DNA of 64,000 bases from Salvelinus alpinus (lineage: Eukaryota; Chordata; Actinopteri; Salmoniformes; Salmonidae): positions 37,917,430 through 37,981,429 of the forward strand of contig NC_092094.1 of assembly GCF_045679555.1 (NCBI RefSeq), written 5' to 3'. The notes beneath the pieces are model-generated. The model saw nothing but the letters and a program-made list of their open reading frames with translations, ran no database searches and was not told the DNA's origin. Made by a program: the position numbers and the translations under genes. Position 1 is the first letter of the stretch; every line of letters begins with the position of its first letter. This document shows positions 1-11,405 of the stretch, piece after piece.

Positions 1-419
1 TTGAAGACATTCATTCAACCAACAAGACTTGAATGAAAATACTACAATGAAAACCAAAAACAGACATATTAAGTTAAAAGACCATTTAATTTAGGGTTAC
101 ATTTTCTGCACACACAAAGTTCCCTGACTATTTACAATCTATAAAATGTAAACGTGTATCACACTATGCTGGTCCCATTTAACATTAAAGGAGTATAGAT
201 TTCTTTGGCTAGAAAACCACATTTACAACGTGACAGTTACTCCCACCCACTGACTCTTCTAAAACATCACTGCTGACCAATATGACATCTAGGGGTGCAG
301 GAGAGGCCTGTCTTTTCTTCAGGCCTTGTCACTAGTGAACTAGACTTTCTTCACACTTATAAAGCCTCCTCTCCTGGCTCCCCCCGGACTGGCTCCCCCC
401 TCTCACACAGGGGGTACCC
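1..419. other. Downstream flank of the BBS2 pseudogene
   Basis: This stretch lies beyond the BBS2 stop codon, which reads on the minus strand. It is AT-rich with one C-rich patch near 375-420. The only signal I see is a minus-strand ATTAAA at 85-90, which could be the old polyadenylation signal of BBS2. No other gene or repeat is recognised. Confidence 0.4.
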
Positions 420-980
420 TCAGGAAGAGGCTGTGCCTGCTCTCATGATCTTGAACAGGGCATTGACATTGTTGTTTTTGATAGTGTCTCGGCAGGCTGT
501 GATAACCTGATTCTTTGGCTTACCCACTGAGAGAGACACATAGTAGTAGAGGTTAGGAAAGACCTGAACCCTTCAAAACACATTCAAACCTCTACAATTG
601 CTATCCCCCACTGATCACCCTGTCAACCCCTACTCACCTCTCAGTCTCCCTGCCCTCTGAATGGGCCTGGTTGACAGACTTAAGAACATTGTGATTGTTG
701 GATCCGATCTTGTACTCATTGATCAGGTCTCTGTTCAGGTCATAGAGCTCAATGTAGAGCTTCTTCATGTTCCTCCTGTCATGCAAAAAGATGAAGGGAT
801 GAAAAGAAAAGCCAAGCAGAGAAATCATGGTGGTTGTTATGGCGTCACTAACTTGTCCCCCATGAGTTGTGCGTCCTCTGCCTGCTCCAGCATGTTACGG
901 ATGTGATTAGAATGATCTGCAATGGCCACCATCAGCATTTGGTGGACAGAGTGATAGTCATCTACCTGTTCAAACAATAG

Positions 981-3800
981 GTAACTTTGCGTAACGGTAT
1001 GTAACCCCGTTTCTCTGAAGGAGATGAGGAAGACATCTCACTATGGGACACGCCCTATTTTGTTGGTCATTGGTTGAAACCAATCATGCCTAACAGACAT
1101 ATCAGAGCTTTATGGGTGTACGCCCCATATCAGAGCTTTATATATAACACCATTCACTGCTCTGGTTTCCTCATTCTAAGAACTACCTCTTACACAAATC
1201 GTGCAAGAGGGGCAATCTGGTGAGATCTCCTTCAGAGAACCGGGGTTACATACCGTAACCCAAAGTTTTCTTTCAGTCAACTCGGTTGGACATTTCACTA
1301 TGGGACACTTGCAAAGCTCCCCGATTGCCAATAGTACCTTTCCTGAGAAGCCTGTTGTGGTACATGGTAATGTACCTGATCCATCCTACTCAGCTTCAGT
1401 CCAAGGACTCTGTGCGCCAGGGAGGGCGCAGTAACGTCCACGCAATAGAACCTCACAAAGGTGTGAGAAGAAGCCTAACTAGCCGCACAAATCTCCAAGA
1501 CGGAGATGCCTATATACAGTGCCCATGACGTGGCAATTCCTCAAGTGAAATGTGCGCGGACACCCAGGGGAGACTGCAATCCCAGACAACTGTACACCTT
1601 GGCAATAGCCTCCACTACCCAATGGGTGAGGCATTGTTTGGACAAAGCCCTACCCAGATCAGGGGTGGAAAAGCAAACAAAAAGTTGGTCACAACTTCGG
1701 AATGGCCTAGTGCTGTCCATGTTCAGTAGCTGCGCAGTGCACGCACTTAAGGCGCCGCTGCTCTGGAGAAGAGAACGGCGGAGGGTGGAAGGGAAAAAAG
1801 GTCAGTGGTTTGACTACTATAAGTCATGGGAATGACCTTAGGAATGAACGTGGCGTAAGGATGTTTCATAGCCTTGGAGTAGTCGGGGGGGAAACTGAGT
1901 GCATGAAGGATGAACCGAGAGCACATGAAGGTCGCTAACACACTTGGCCATAGCCAAGGCGAGCAACTGGGCTGTTTTATATGACAGAGTCTTAAGATCC
2001 ACTGTCTCCAGGGATTCAAAGTGATTGCCTGTAAGTTCATCCAGAACCAGTGCCAAATCCCATGATGAGGAAAGTGGCTTGGAGACCGGACAGAGATTGC
2101 GCACTCTGTACCGCCATGTATATGGAGAGGAGGGCAGCAGCGTTCACGGAGCGCCCCACCTGAGATGCAGATCGGTAGATCCTCTCATACATTGACGCGG
2201 TGAAGCGGTCATTGGGATGAGCGAGCTTGGGGGCAGAGGAAGAGGAGCTCAGCCAGGGATGGCTCCACGGGAGGCGGGCTGAGCCATCCCGACGACTCCA
2301 TGTTGTGCATATCCAAGTAGGGGTAGCCAGTCACAGGAGAAGGTGACTTGAGGGGCACACCCAGGAAGACTCCAACAACGCCAGACAGTCTAGGAAGGCT
2401 GGTACACGCTGTCAGACGGATGTAGAATTACTCTGAGAGGAGATTCCATCCATCCTAGTCTTCTTGTAAGGTGTGGGAGGCGTTGAATACTCAACATCAA
2501 ATTTGGTTGCAGTGCATCTGATTGCCTCGAAGAAGGAGAGGTCAGTTATTGACTCATGTCCTACCTCTGCAGTCTGGCTGGGTAGCACAAACTGAGTAGA
2601 GGGGAGAAATTATTCAGGGGCGTAATCCATCTCCTGGTTAGAGAGGCTGATGCGGCAAGAGACATGCTGTCGTCCTCACTTCCGGATTCATCAGAATTAA
2701 GGTCCGCCTCAGACAGAGGCGGTAGCTTCTCCCTCCTCAGGGACTTCATTGTCAACAGAGTCGTCTTCGAGCAAGGACGAGGCCTGGGCAATACTTTCCA
2801 TGTACTTGGCTCTACGTCTTAGGCCACCGGAGCCCATCTGAGCGCAATGCACACAACTAGTGGGGTCGACGAGAGCCTCCATGGCGTGTTCGACGCCTAG
2901 CCAAGTATTACAGAGTGGATGGGAATCTGTCCCGGACATGTAATGCTCGCAATTGTAATGCCCGCAATCTTCACCTGAGTGACGATAGCCAGCTAGCCGA
3001 GCCGTCGCATGAGATACCAAGTGCCGACTCGGTGTGTAAACCAAATAACTCGAGGTAGAACGAACGGCTGGGCTATCATTCACAGGGGAAGGTAAAAGGG
3101 ATGGTGCTTCAATGGTGGGGTAACACACTGAAGAAACAGCACCGCTCGTGCTAGCCAAACAAACCGAATGAGGGTTTAGCCCAAAGGATTCTAGCTAAAA
3201 CACCAGCGGATCCGTTAGCACACTACACAGCCAAGACATTCAAAAGTTTAGCTAGCTAGCTCCGAACGGTGGAATCCGACAGAGAGCTAGAGACCCCAGG
3301 TATAAGTAGCTTAAATTTGTGGGAACCTGCAATTAGCGGGATGCTAAAGCAGTGGAGCAAGCTAGCTAACAAGGCCAGGCAACAGATGTACTGTAGCTAG
3401 CCAACGACAAAAAGTGCTGCTAACAAGCTAACTAAGGTATTTTCACTCTGTAAAGTGAAGCTGAAGATTTCAGAATTCCTGAAAATAGAAAATAAGCCAC
3501 CCAATTCTCCATGGTGGGGTGGTAACCCACCAGGAAAGAAAAGTTAAGTTGAGAGCTAGTTTTCTGAAGAACGTTGCTTAATGAGCTAGTACCCAAATAG
3601 ACTTGTGATGATGCAAAGAAATAGGAAACCAGAGCAGTGCAGGATGTTATATAGACACGAGGGGCATACACCCACAAAGCTCTGAATGGCCTGTTAGGTT
3701 TGATTGAATAAGGCTTCAACCAATGACCCGTAAAAGTGGGTGTGTCCCATAGTGAGACGTCGAACCGAGTCGACTGAAAAATAACATTGAAATGTTAGGC
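981..3800 (-). mobile_element. DIRS-like retrotransposon fossil in BBS2 intron 14
   Basis: A block of about 2.8 kb whose two ends are inverted copies of each other: about 1035-1195 resembles the reverse complement of about 3580-3770, sharing a CACTATGGGACAC core, an ATTGGTTGAA block and an AGAGCTTT block. A further copy of the end motif lies near 1250-1312, as expected for the internal complementary region of DIRS elements. On the minus strand 2709-3158 is a Cys/His-rich stretch (key residues CxHYNC, DSHPLC, LGVEHA, CVHC) like the first coding region of fish DIRS elements. The element is far shorter than whole family members and is broken. The BBS2 orientation and its own sense are the same. 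Old, but younger than the intron it sits in. Confidence 0.6.
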
Positions 3801-5563
3801 CAACTACACAAAAATAAAGCGATATCAAAGGTGTTGTGAGGTTGGTAACGAGAGAAATGCTATTGGTGTGAAGGTTGAGGTGGGTTGTGTGGGAACAGGT
3901 TTGTTCACCTCAGTCATGGTGGTCCGCAGCTTCCCAAAGTACGTGGGAAAGTCTGCCTTTGCCTGTAGGTCTATGTCGTCTGTGATTAGTGTGATCTGAT
4001 TGGAAAACAAAGAACCACTGAAGGGGCCATTTTGAAATACTACAGATCTCCTGTGCACGAAGATGTGTGTTAACACATGTAGACATACCTCTGCCCACGG
4101 CGCAGAAAGTTGAACGTCACAACTGGGGTATCAATGCCCTCCGGTAGGAGGAAGATCTGGTTCAGCCACATGACGACCTAAAGACGAGAATACAGATTTT
4201 CTGTAATAACAGTTAACATTACTGTGAAGCAGAATGCCAGAGGGGCTTGGAAGAGTCTGTAGAGGAGCGTGACAGCACATGGAAGTGTGTGTGTGTAAGT
4301 TAGAGTAAGAGAACGAGAGATACAAAGAATGAATGTGCTTACTCTCTGTGGCCTGGCGAAGGTGACTTTCCCAGTAGGTTGAGATACCTCAGGATCAACA
4401 TTAAGATCATACATGGAGAAGCCAGGCAGCTGACGCATGATCTCAAAGACGTGGAACTGAACGCTGGAGGAAAAGGAAGAGAAAGAATAAGCACATTCAA
4501 ATTACAAAACGATTTATTGTTGTCATTAGACAGAGCTAAAGTACTGCTAAACTTACAAAGTTGGAAAGTAATTGATAGTCAAAATCAATGATTGGTTGTT
4601 TTAAAGTGTGAATTTCACTGGCAAATCACTTCACTAACACATCTATGCAAAGGACTCAGCTGTCTCGTTCATAATTAAAATATGTGTACCTGCTCTTGCC
4701 GCCAACAAAAGCTTTGATGTGTAGATCCACAAGGATATCTTTGGGAGGAATGATGTGAACACGGATACAACCAGACCAATTCTGGGCACTGGGGTGTACC
4801 ACATGACTTTCACCCTTGAAAATTTCCTCAGCGAAAATCAGCACGGCTCTAATGATGGTCTCTGTAGGGGGAAATCCAAGAGGACAGTACTCAGCCCACT
4901 CAGTTACCACAGCAAGCCACATGAGGCTGCACATTCTGGATTATAGGATGGTGAGTGGAGAGAGTGATTGGGTTCAATGTGGGACAGGCTGAAGTTTGGT
5001 CAGCATGGTGAGTTTCTGTGTGGTTTTAGGGCTGTGTAGGTGAGCTGCTTACTGTGTTTTGATGACAGTGCATGAATGTGTTAGTGGTTAGTAGGGAGGG
5101 TATCTGTTTGGGGTGATGGTGTTTACCATTGGGCGTGGAGATGCTGAGCTCTATGTGTGCCCTCTGGGACTCCGTGGCAGCTCTGACAGAGGGCAGTCTA
5201 GAGCTGGGTATTGGCTGATATCACCCCCATCTGGGTATCACCTTCTGAAGTCCCTGGGACAGCCTGCTACCAGAGACACAAGACACACAGTCCTTTACAC
5301 TAAGGTACAAACACTATGCGTGTGTATGTTTGTACATAGAGTGGGAGGATCAATGTTCTCCTCAGAGTACAGTAACTGATAGGTCTGGTAATGTTTGTCT
5401 GAGGTGTGGGTGTTTGATTGCACATGTGGGCTTTATCATTTTCTTCTAATATTAGTTATTTCAGAGAGTTTCAGTGTGTATATATAAATGTAAACGTGTG
5501 TTTGGTTGTAGCTTTATCCTCATAGTTGATTCTGTGAAAGTGTTCGTCAGTGTCTGTTCTTAG

Positions 5564-6857
5564 TAGGGCTGTCCCCGACTAAAATAAATGTTGGTCGAAG
5601 GAGAGTCGTCTGTTCTTTTGACCAATCGATTGGTCGAAATGTTAAAATATATATAGACACACCCTATGTTTGAATAAAATCAACTATATATAGACTACTG
5701 AGCCTGTCTGATGCTTAAAGCACTGCAATTAAAAATGAAGACATAAAATGACTAAAGAGGGAGCCAGAGATCAATATCACCTAACCAGAACAGTTTCATT
5801 TCATTTATAGTAAATCAATATCATTTGGTTAATCAAAATTCTATGAAAATGATACAAATCTAAAAGTAACTTCTATTGCCAATATGTAAAAGTAGCCTAT
5901 ATAAAGCCAACAAATAAAAACATTGCAGGTAGAAAATATCCTGATAAAAATAAATATCCTATGAATCACATTGGCTACGCATGGCCTGTCTACAAGGAAC
6001 TTGACACATTGTGTCAACTATTAACTTGATCCAGCATGAGGCGAGCAAACTTGCAACATTGTATAAAATATTCTGGGCCCTCAGAGTTTCCTGCTCCAGT
6101 GAGCTCCGGACAGACACAGCTGTAGGCTATTTGCGGAATGGATAAGAATTAATCAGATAGGCATATTTAATGACATTTTTTCCCCTTTCATGCTGAGTAG
6201 TTATGGAAAGGGAGAGAGCTGGAAAGATGTTTCTAATAGGCTACGTTGAGGAACGATTGTCCTTCTCAATGGATGTAAAAAACAGACTTAATTTACTTGC
6301 TGTTTGAGGCGAAGAAAAAATGACTTTGAGAAGCTCCACAGTAATGGTGAGTTAAGACTATCATAAATAGTATGAGATCCCCAAATGGGCACATAGGCCT
6401 ACATTTGCACGCAGGCCAGGTATCCTAGGCCTACTTCTATGTGTAATCAGGTGTGTGTCTTTACTCAAGATTGACAGGAGCACTCCAAACAAGACAAATA
6501 ATACATTGACAACTCATAAATGGAATTAAATAAACCCAAACCTTTTTCTCACAAGTGTAGCCTACGTTGGGCGCTCTGCAGACAACATTTCCACTCCTAC
6601 AATGACAACAGAAATGACCGTAATTAAACAAACAATGTAGATGAGAAATTATGGAAATTAATAGTAGGCTAAATGTACTACTGGTACTGGTGTACCATTC
6701 CCGCGGCCTGCAATGGATTAGTCTGCTCAGAAAGGCGTGAATCAGACAGGTGTCTCGTGTGCCATACATTTTTTAAATATGGTTGCCACAGCTCGACAAA
6801 CAAAATCTCGGTCGACCAACAGCCTATCGACCAGTGGACTAAATGGGGTCAGCCCTA
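5564..6857. mobile_element. Non-autonomous hAT-type element in BBS2 intron 9
   Basis: The block begins TAGGGCTGTCCCC and ends with GGGGTCAGCCCTA, an imperfect terminal inverted repeat. It is flanked by an 8-base target duplication, GTTCTTAG at 5556-5563 and GATCTTAG at 6858-6865 (7 of 8 match), which is the hAT signature. Sub-terminal GTCGACCAA/TTGGTCGAA motifs are also inverted. No transposase reading frame is visible in the 1.29 kb. It sits only a few bases inside the intron, beside the splice donor of the exon ending at 6870. Confidence 0.75.
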
Positions 6858-7969
6858 GATCTTAGAAACCTTGGCATTCTCCTTATAGTTGCGTAGTTCC
6901 AGTAGCAGGTTCTGCCTGAGTTGGCTCAACTCTCGGATCAGATCCTGCTCCACACTGGAGTCCATCAGGTTCCCCTTCATCTCCTTACTGGCAGGCAGGT
7001 AGCCACGCACTGACAACCAGCACACAACACATTGGATGTCAAAGACAAATTCTGAGAGAATACACACAAATAAACTAGGCCTATACGAAGTACTAGTAGT
7101 GTTACTCATGTCTTTACCTTCTCCCTCCACAGAGGTACAGATGAGCTGGATCTGTCCATCCATGCGATAGTCCCTCTCCACCACTCCAGCCACAGAGGAC
7201 GAGAAGATGTCTTTGAAGATGACTTCACCTGTTTCGATCGCTCCGTGCATCAATCTGTAAATTAAGGTGAAGTCAAGGGGCCTTACAACATTCCTTACAC
7301 TTGGAGGAAAGGCTGGTGCCAAGTGTCAACCAGTCCTAGGCAATGTGACAAAGTGAAGGATTAGAGGACTTTGAAGACTCTCCTTGATTGGTTCTGTACT
7401 CATTTTAACAAATAGGTCTTCTCAATTGCCCTAAATTGATTGTTGACTGACACATCAAGGTGGTTTACCTTTCCATTGGACCAGCCCTTGATGAGTTCTA
7501 CAACACCGTCAGCATTAAGGTCAAATACATGAACGCTCATTGCATGGTTCTTAGACTGCAGAGGGAAAGTGGGACAGTTATTGGCACATCTTTAAACATA
7601 ATGCTGATTCAAATTCAATACGTTTTGTGTAAAGTGACAGGGATGCATTAAGAAGGAAACTAATATTCCACCCATTCAAAACTTGCAGTACCTTGATTAT
7701 CCAGTAGTGAGCAGTGTGGTCATTGGCCAGTGCACTGCACTGTTCCATTGGCCAGTGCATAAGCAAACCTGCTGCCATGCTTATGACAGAGGGAGGTAAC
7801 CTTCTGAAAGATACAAAGAGAGAACAATCAGCACACATCCTCTCTTTGCTGACATTTTCTGTACTATACACAGCAAGATTTGTTTAAGTTTTAAACATCA
7901 AATAGCTGCAGAAACACAACTCTAGGTATGTAATATGAGCTATACCTCATTTTCACAAGTTCATCTTCT

Positions 7970-8501
7970 TTGATCAAAATCAAATCAAATTTATTGGTCA
8001 CATGTGTTTAGCAGATAGTTATTGCGGGTGTAGAGAAATGCTTGTGCTTCTAGCTCCGACAGTGCAGTAATATCTAACAAGTAATATCTAACATTATTAA
8101 AGGGCTAGTGTTTCATTTCATTAAAGTGGCCTGTGATTCCTAATCTATGTCTATAGGCATCTGCCTCTGATGTGCTAGTAATGGCTGTTTAGCAGTCTGA
8201 TGGCCTTGCGATAGAAGATGTTTTTTAGTCTCTCGGTCCCAGCTTTGATGCACCTGTACTGACCTCGCTTTCTGGATGATAGCGGGGTGAACAGGCAGTG
8301 GCTCGGGTGGTTGATGATCTTTTTGGCCTTCCTATGGCATCGGGTGCTGTAGGTGTCCAGGAGGGCAGGAAGTTTCCCCCCGGGAATGCGTTGGGCATAC
8401 CACACCACCCTCTGGAAAGCTTTGCGGTTGTGGGCGGTGCAGTTGCCGTACCAGGCAGTGATACAGCCCGACAGGATGCAATTGTGCATCTGTATACCCT
8501 A
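7970..8501 (-). mobile_element. 5'-truncated L2/CR1-type LINE inserted in BBS2 exon 5
   Basis: On the minus strand the block opens with the C-terminal part of a non-LTR reverse transcriptase (residue run SGCITAWYGNCTAHNRKAF, then a KIINHPSHCLFTPLSS block). It continues through an untranslated tail and ends in a TTTGATTTGATTTTGAT-type tail near 7970-7985. The same family occurs at 24282-26885. Exon 5 of BBS2 reads SEDFDIRV up to 8502 and resumes with KEDELVKM at 7969, so the LINE landed inside a codon block of the exon. No target-site duplication is obvious. Clade assignment is from memory of fish L2/Rex1-like proteins. Confidence 0.82.
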
Positions 8502-9546
8502 ATGTCAAAGTCCTCTGATCTGACAAGAAGCTGCAAAGACCTGACAAAATAAAATATACACAGTATATTACCCATTTTAGGATCTAGTATATTTATGTAA
8601 TAACAACATTTAAAGTCGTCTAGCTATACATTGCAAAGTACTTGCTTTCATCTTTGGATGAAACTTCTGCTAAATAAAATGTCACCTCATTTTTTCAATT
8701 GCCAGTAAAAACACAGAGAACCAATGACCGGACATTATCCCCCGTGTCCTGAAAAGGAACCCAGACAAACAAACAAACATATAATGTCCTTAATTGTGGT
8801 AAAACTATTCCTATTTCAATGTTAGACAACAGTTCACATGATGAAGAGGAACACAATCCATACCGTCCAGAACTGGTCGTTCCCCTCACAGTCAAATCCT
8901 TGTAAGGCACAGTTTCCTCCGATGATGGTGAGGGGGGACTCAATATTCGCCAATTTCCCTAAAGCGATGGCATTGTCCCCATCTGTCACCTAGAGGAAAG
9001 GAAATAGCATCATTATTTGCAAAACGTTATTATTATGTAATACTACTACAACAGAAGCATGATTATGTTGTATCATTGCTTCCTGTCCAGTCCTTGGCTC
9101 ACCTCTCTGTTGAAGATGTCAGCAATTTCGTGTACATCATAGGCCAGGTTTGTCTGGGTGCCCACGAGGAGCGTGTCTCCAGTGGTGTTGGGTCCTCGAG
9201 TACCAGCTGTCAAGCAGCTCAATGCCTGGTTGATGTTGAGCAAAGAGATGTCTGAGTCCTGGGCACTCTGGCTTAGACGGTAGGCTGCCTGCCACTGGCC
9301 ACACATGTGAGGGTTATGGATGAACACCTAATAGAAGAGAGAAGATTGAATTACTTGAGCTGGAGTGCTATATTACGATGCATCAAGCTTCATGCATACA
9401 TGTAAATGGCAACTACCAAAGGGAACTGGGCGAGGCCATACCTTCCCTGATTGTGTGACTGCAGTGAGGCATGGGTGGATCCCTTTAAACTTGCCCATTG
9501 TAACCATGCAAGGGTTTATTTTATGGTTCATCTTGAGGGTGAGTGC

Positions 9547-10936
9547 CTACACACAATACCCCATAACGAAAAGTGAAAACAGGTTTTTAGATTTTTTTTC
9601 AAATGTATTAAAAATAAAAAAACTGAAATACCTAATTTAGATAAGTATTCAGACTCTTTGCTTTGAGACTCGAAATTGAGCTCAGGTGCATCCTGTTTCC
9701 ATTGATATTCCTTGAGATGTTTCCACAACTTGATTGGAGTCCACCTGTTGTAAATTCAATTGATATGACATGATTTGGAAAGGCACACACCTGTCTATAT
9801 AAGGTCTCACAGTTGACAGTGCATGTCAGAACAAATACCACCCCATGAGGGTGAAGGAATTGTCAGTAGAGCTCAGAGACAAGATTGTGTCGAGGCACAG
9901 ATCTGGAGAAGGGTACCAAAAATCATTCTTAAATGGAAAAAGTTTGGAACCACCAAGACTCTTCCTAGAGCTGACCGCCCGGCCAAACTGAGCAATCGTG
10001 GGAGAAGTGCCTTGGTCAGGGAGGTGACCAAGAACCTGATGGTCACTCTGACAGAGCTCCAGAGTTCCTCTGTGGAGATGGCAGACACTTCCAGAAAGAC
10101 AACCCTCTCTGCAGAACTCCACCAATCAGACCTTTGTGCTAGAGTGGCCAGATGGAAGCCACTCTTCAGTAAAAAAGCACATGACAGCCCGCTTGGAGTT
10201 TGCCAAAAGGCACCTAAAGACTCTCAGACCATGAGAAACAAGATTATCTTGTCTGATGAAACCAAGATTGAACTCTTTGGCATGATTGCCAAGCGTCGTG
10301 TCTGGAGGAAACCTGGCACCATCCCTATGGTGAAGCATGGTGGTGGTAGCATCACGCCGTGGGGATGTTTTCAGCGGCAGGAACTGGGAGACCAGTCAGG
10401 ATTGAGGCAAAGATGAACAGAGCAGAGTACAGAGAGATCCTTGATGAAAACCTGCTCCAGAGTGCACAATGATTCAGGACAAGTCTCTGAATGTCCTTGA
10501 GTGGCCCTGCCAGAACCCGGACTTGAACCCGATCAGACATCTCTGGAGAGACCTAAAAATAGCTGTGCAGCAACACTCTCCATCCAACCTGACAGAGCTT
10601 GAGAGGATCTGCAGAGAAGAATGGGAGAAACTCCCCAAATAGAGGTGTGCCCAGCTTGTAGCGTCATACCCAAGAAGACTCAAGGCTGCAATCGCTGCCA
10701 AAGGTGCTTCAACAATGTACTGAGTAAAGGGTCTGAATACTAATGTAAATGTGATATTTCCATTTTTAAATTTGTATAAATTAGCAAAACTTTCTAAACC
10801 TGTTTTTGCTTTGTCATTATGAGGTATTGTGTGTAGATTGAGGATGAAAAAAATATTGAATCCATTTTAGAATAAGGCTGTAACCTAATAAAATTTGGAA
10901 AAAGTCAAGGGGTCTGAATTATTTGCGAAGGCACTG
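9547..10936 (+). mobile_element. Tc1/mariner element, left end truncated, abutting BBS2 exon 1
   Basis: The right end is a normal Tc1 terminus, CAGTGCCTTCGC read inward, followed by the target TA at 10937-10938. The left side starts inside the terminal inverted repeat at CTACACACAATACC, so roughly the outer 100 bases are missing. The transposase region (9823-10650) keeps [11 protein letters not shown] and KHGGGS motifs and a PDLNP block, but an early section is missing and later parts fall in different frames, so it cannot make a complete enzyme. It directly replaces the start-codon region of BBS2. Confidence 0.85.
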
Positions 10937-11094
10937 TAGGCACCAAAGTGGTGGCACAATACTAAAACAAAAATAACCAATCACAGTACATATTGTGAGT
11001 TTGTTCTACTGGATGCTTGTTCTGAGGTGAGTAAGAAATCTAATCATCACTGCTGGAGATGCATGCATGTTGCATCCACTTGCAAACTACCCTC

Positions 11095-11405
11095 ATAAAC
11101 TTTGTTTTTACACTGCTGCTACTCACTGTTGACTATCTATGCATAGTCACTTTACCCCTACCTACATGTACAAATTACATCGACTAACCTGCACCACTGC
11201 ACATTTACCCGGTACCGGTTCCCCCTGTACATAGCCTCTTTATTGTTATTGTGTGACTTTTTATTTTTTACTTTAGTTTATTTCGTAAATATTTTCTTAA
11301 CTATATTTCTTGAACTGAATTGTTGGTTAAGGGCTTGTAAGTAAACATTTCACGGTAAGGTCTACTACACCTGTTGTACTCGGTAAATAACATTTGATTT
11401 TGAAA
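11095..11405 (+). mobile_element. LINE 3' tail, 5'-truncated
   Basis: Reads ACTGCTGCTACTCACTGTTG at the left and ends with the AAATAACATTTGATTTTGAAA-type tail usual for salmonid LINE copies, after a CATTTCACGGTAAGGTCTAC block common to this tail. No coding sequence. It lies between the dead BBS2 and the metallothionein promoter. Confidence 0.65.

Larger units (their letters stand above)
420..9546 (-). pseudogene. bbs2: BBS2 (Bardet-Biedl syndrome 2 protein), exon-complete pseudogene
   Basis: BBS2 is a beta-propeller/coiled-coil subunit of the BBSome, the coat that moves membrane proteins through cilia. Exons (high to low): 9442-9546, 9103-9327, 8864-8989, 8686-8748, 8502-8530 plus 7946-7969 (one exon split by a LINE), 7692-7803, 7469-7555, 7118-7254, 6870-7019, 5127-5263, 4690-4861, 4344-4463, 4089-4177, 3909-4050, 853-965, 638-775, 420-526. 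Most keep GT/AG borders. Recognisable blocks include NHKINP, LLVGTQTN-like, [31 protein letters not shown] and the terminal [14 protein letters not shown]. Damage: no ATG-initiated first exon; TGA in exon 4 where family members have Gly; LINE in exon 5; about +7 bases in exon 6 (a duplicated GCACTGGCCAATG-like stretch); +1 in exon 8; TAG and about -2 in exon 10; about 17 codons missing in frame from exon 14; lost codons and +1 in exon 16. A working copy presumably exists elsewhere (inference). Confidence 0.93.

Noticed and set aside
1201-2104. Several short frames in BBS2 intron 14 as novel genes
   Set aside because: They lie in the DIRS-like fossil and overlap each other on both strands without recognisable domains.
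420-9546. BBS2 as a working gene with a few sequencing errors
   Set aside because: A LINE in an exon, loss of the start and at least six separate stops or frameshifts cannot all be read errors.
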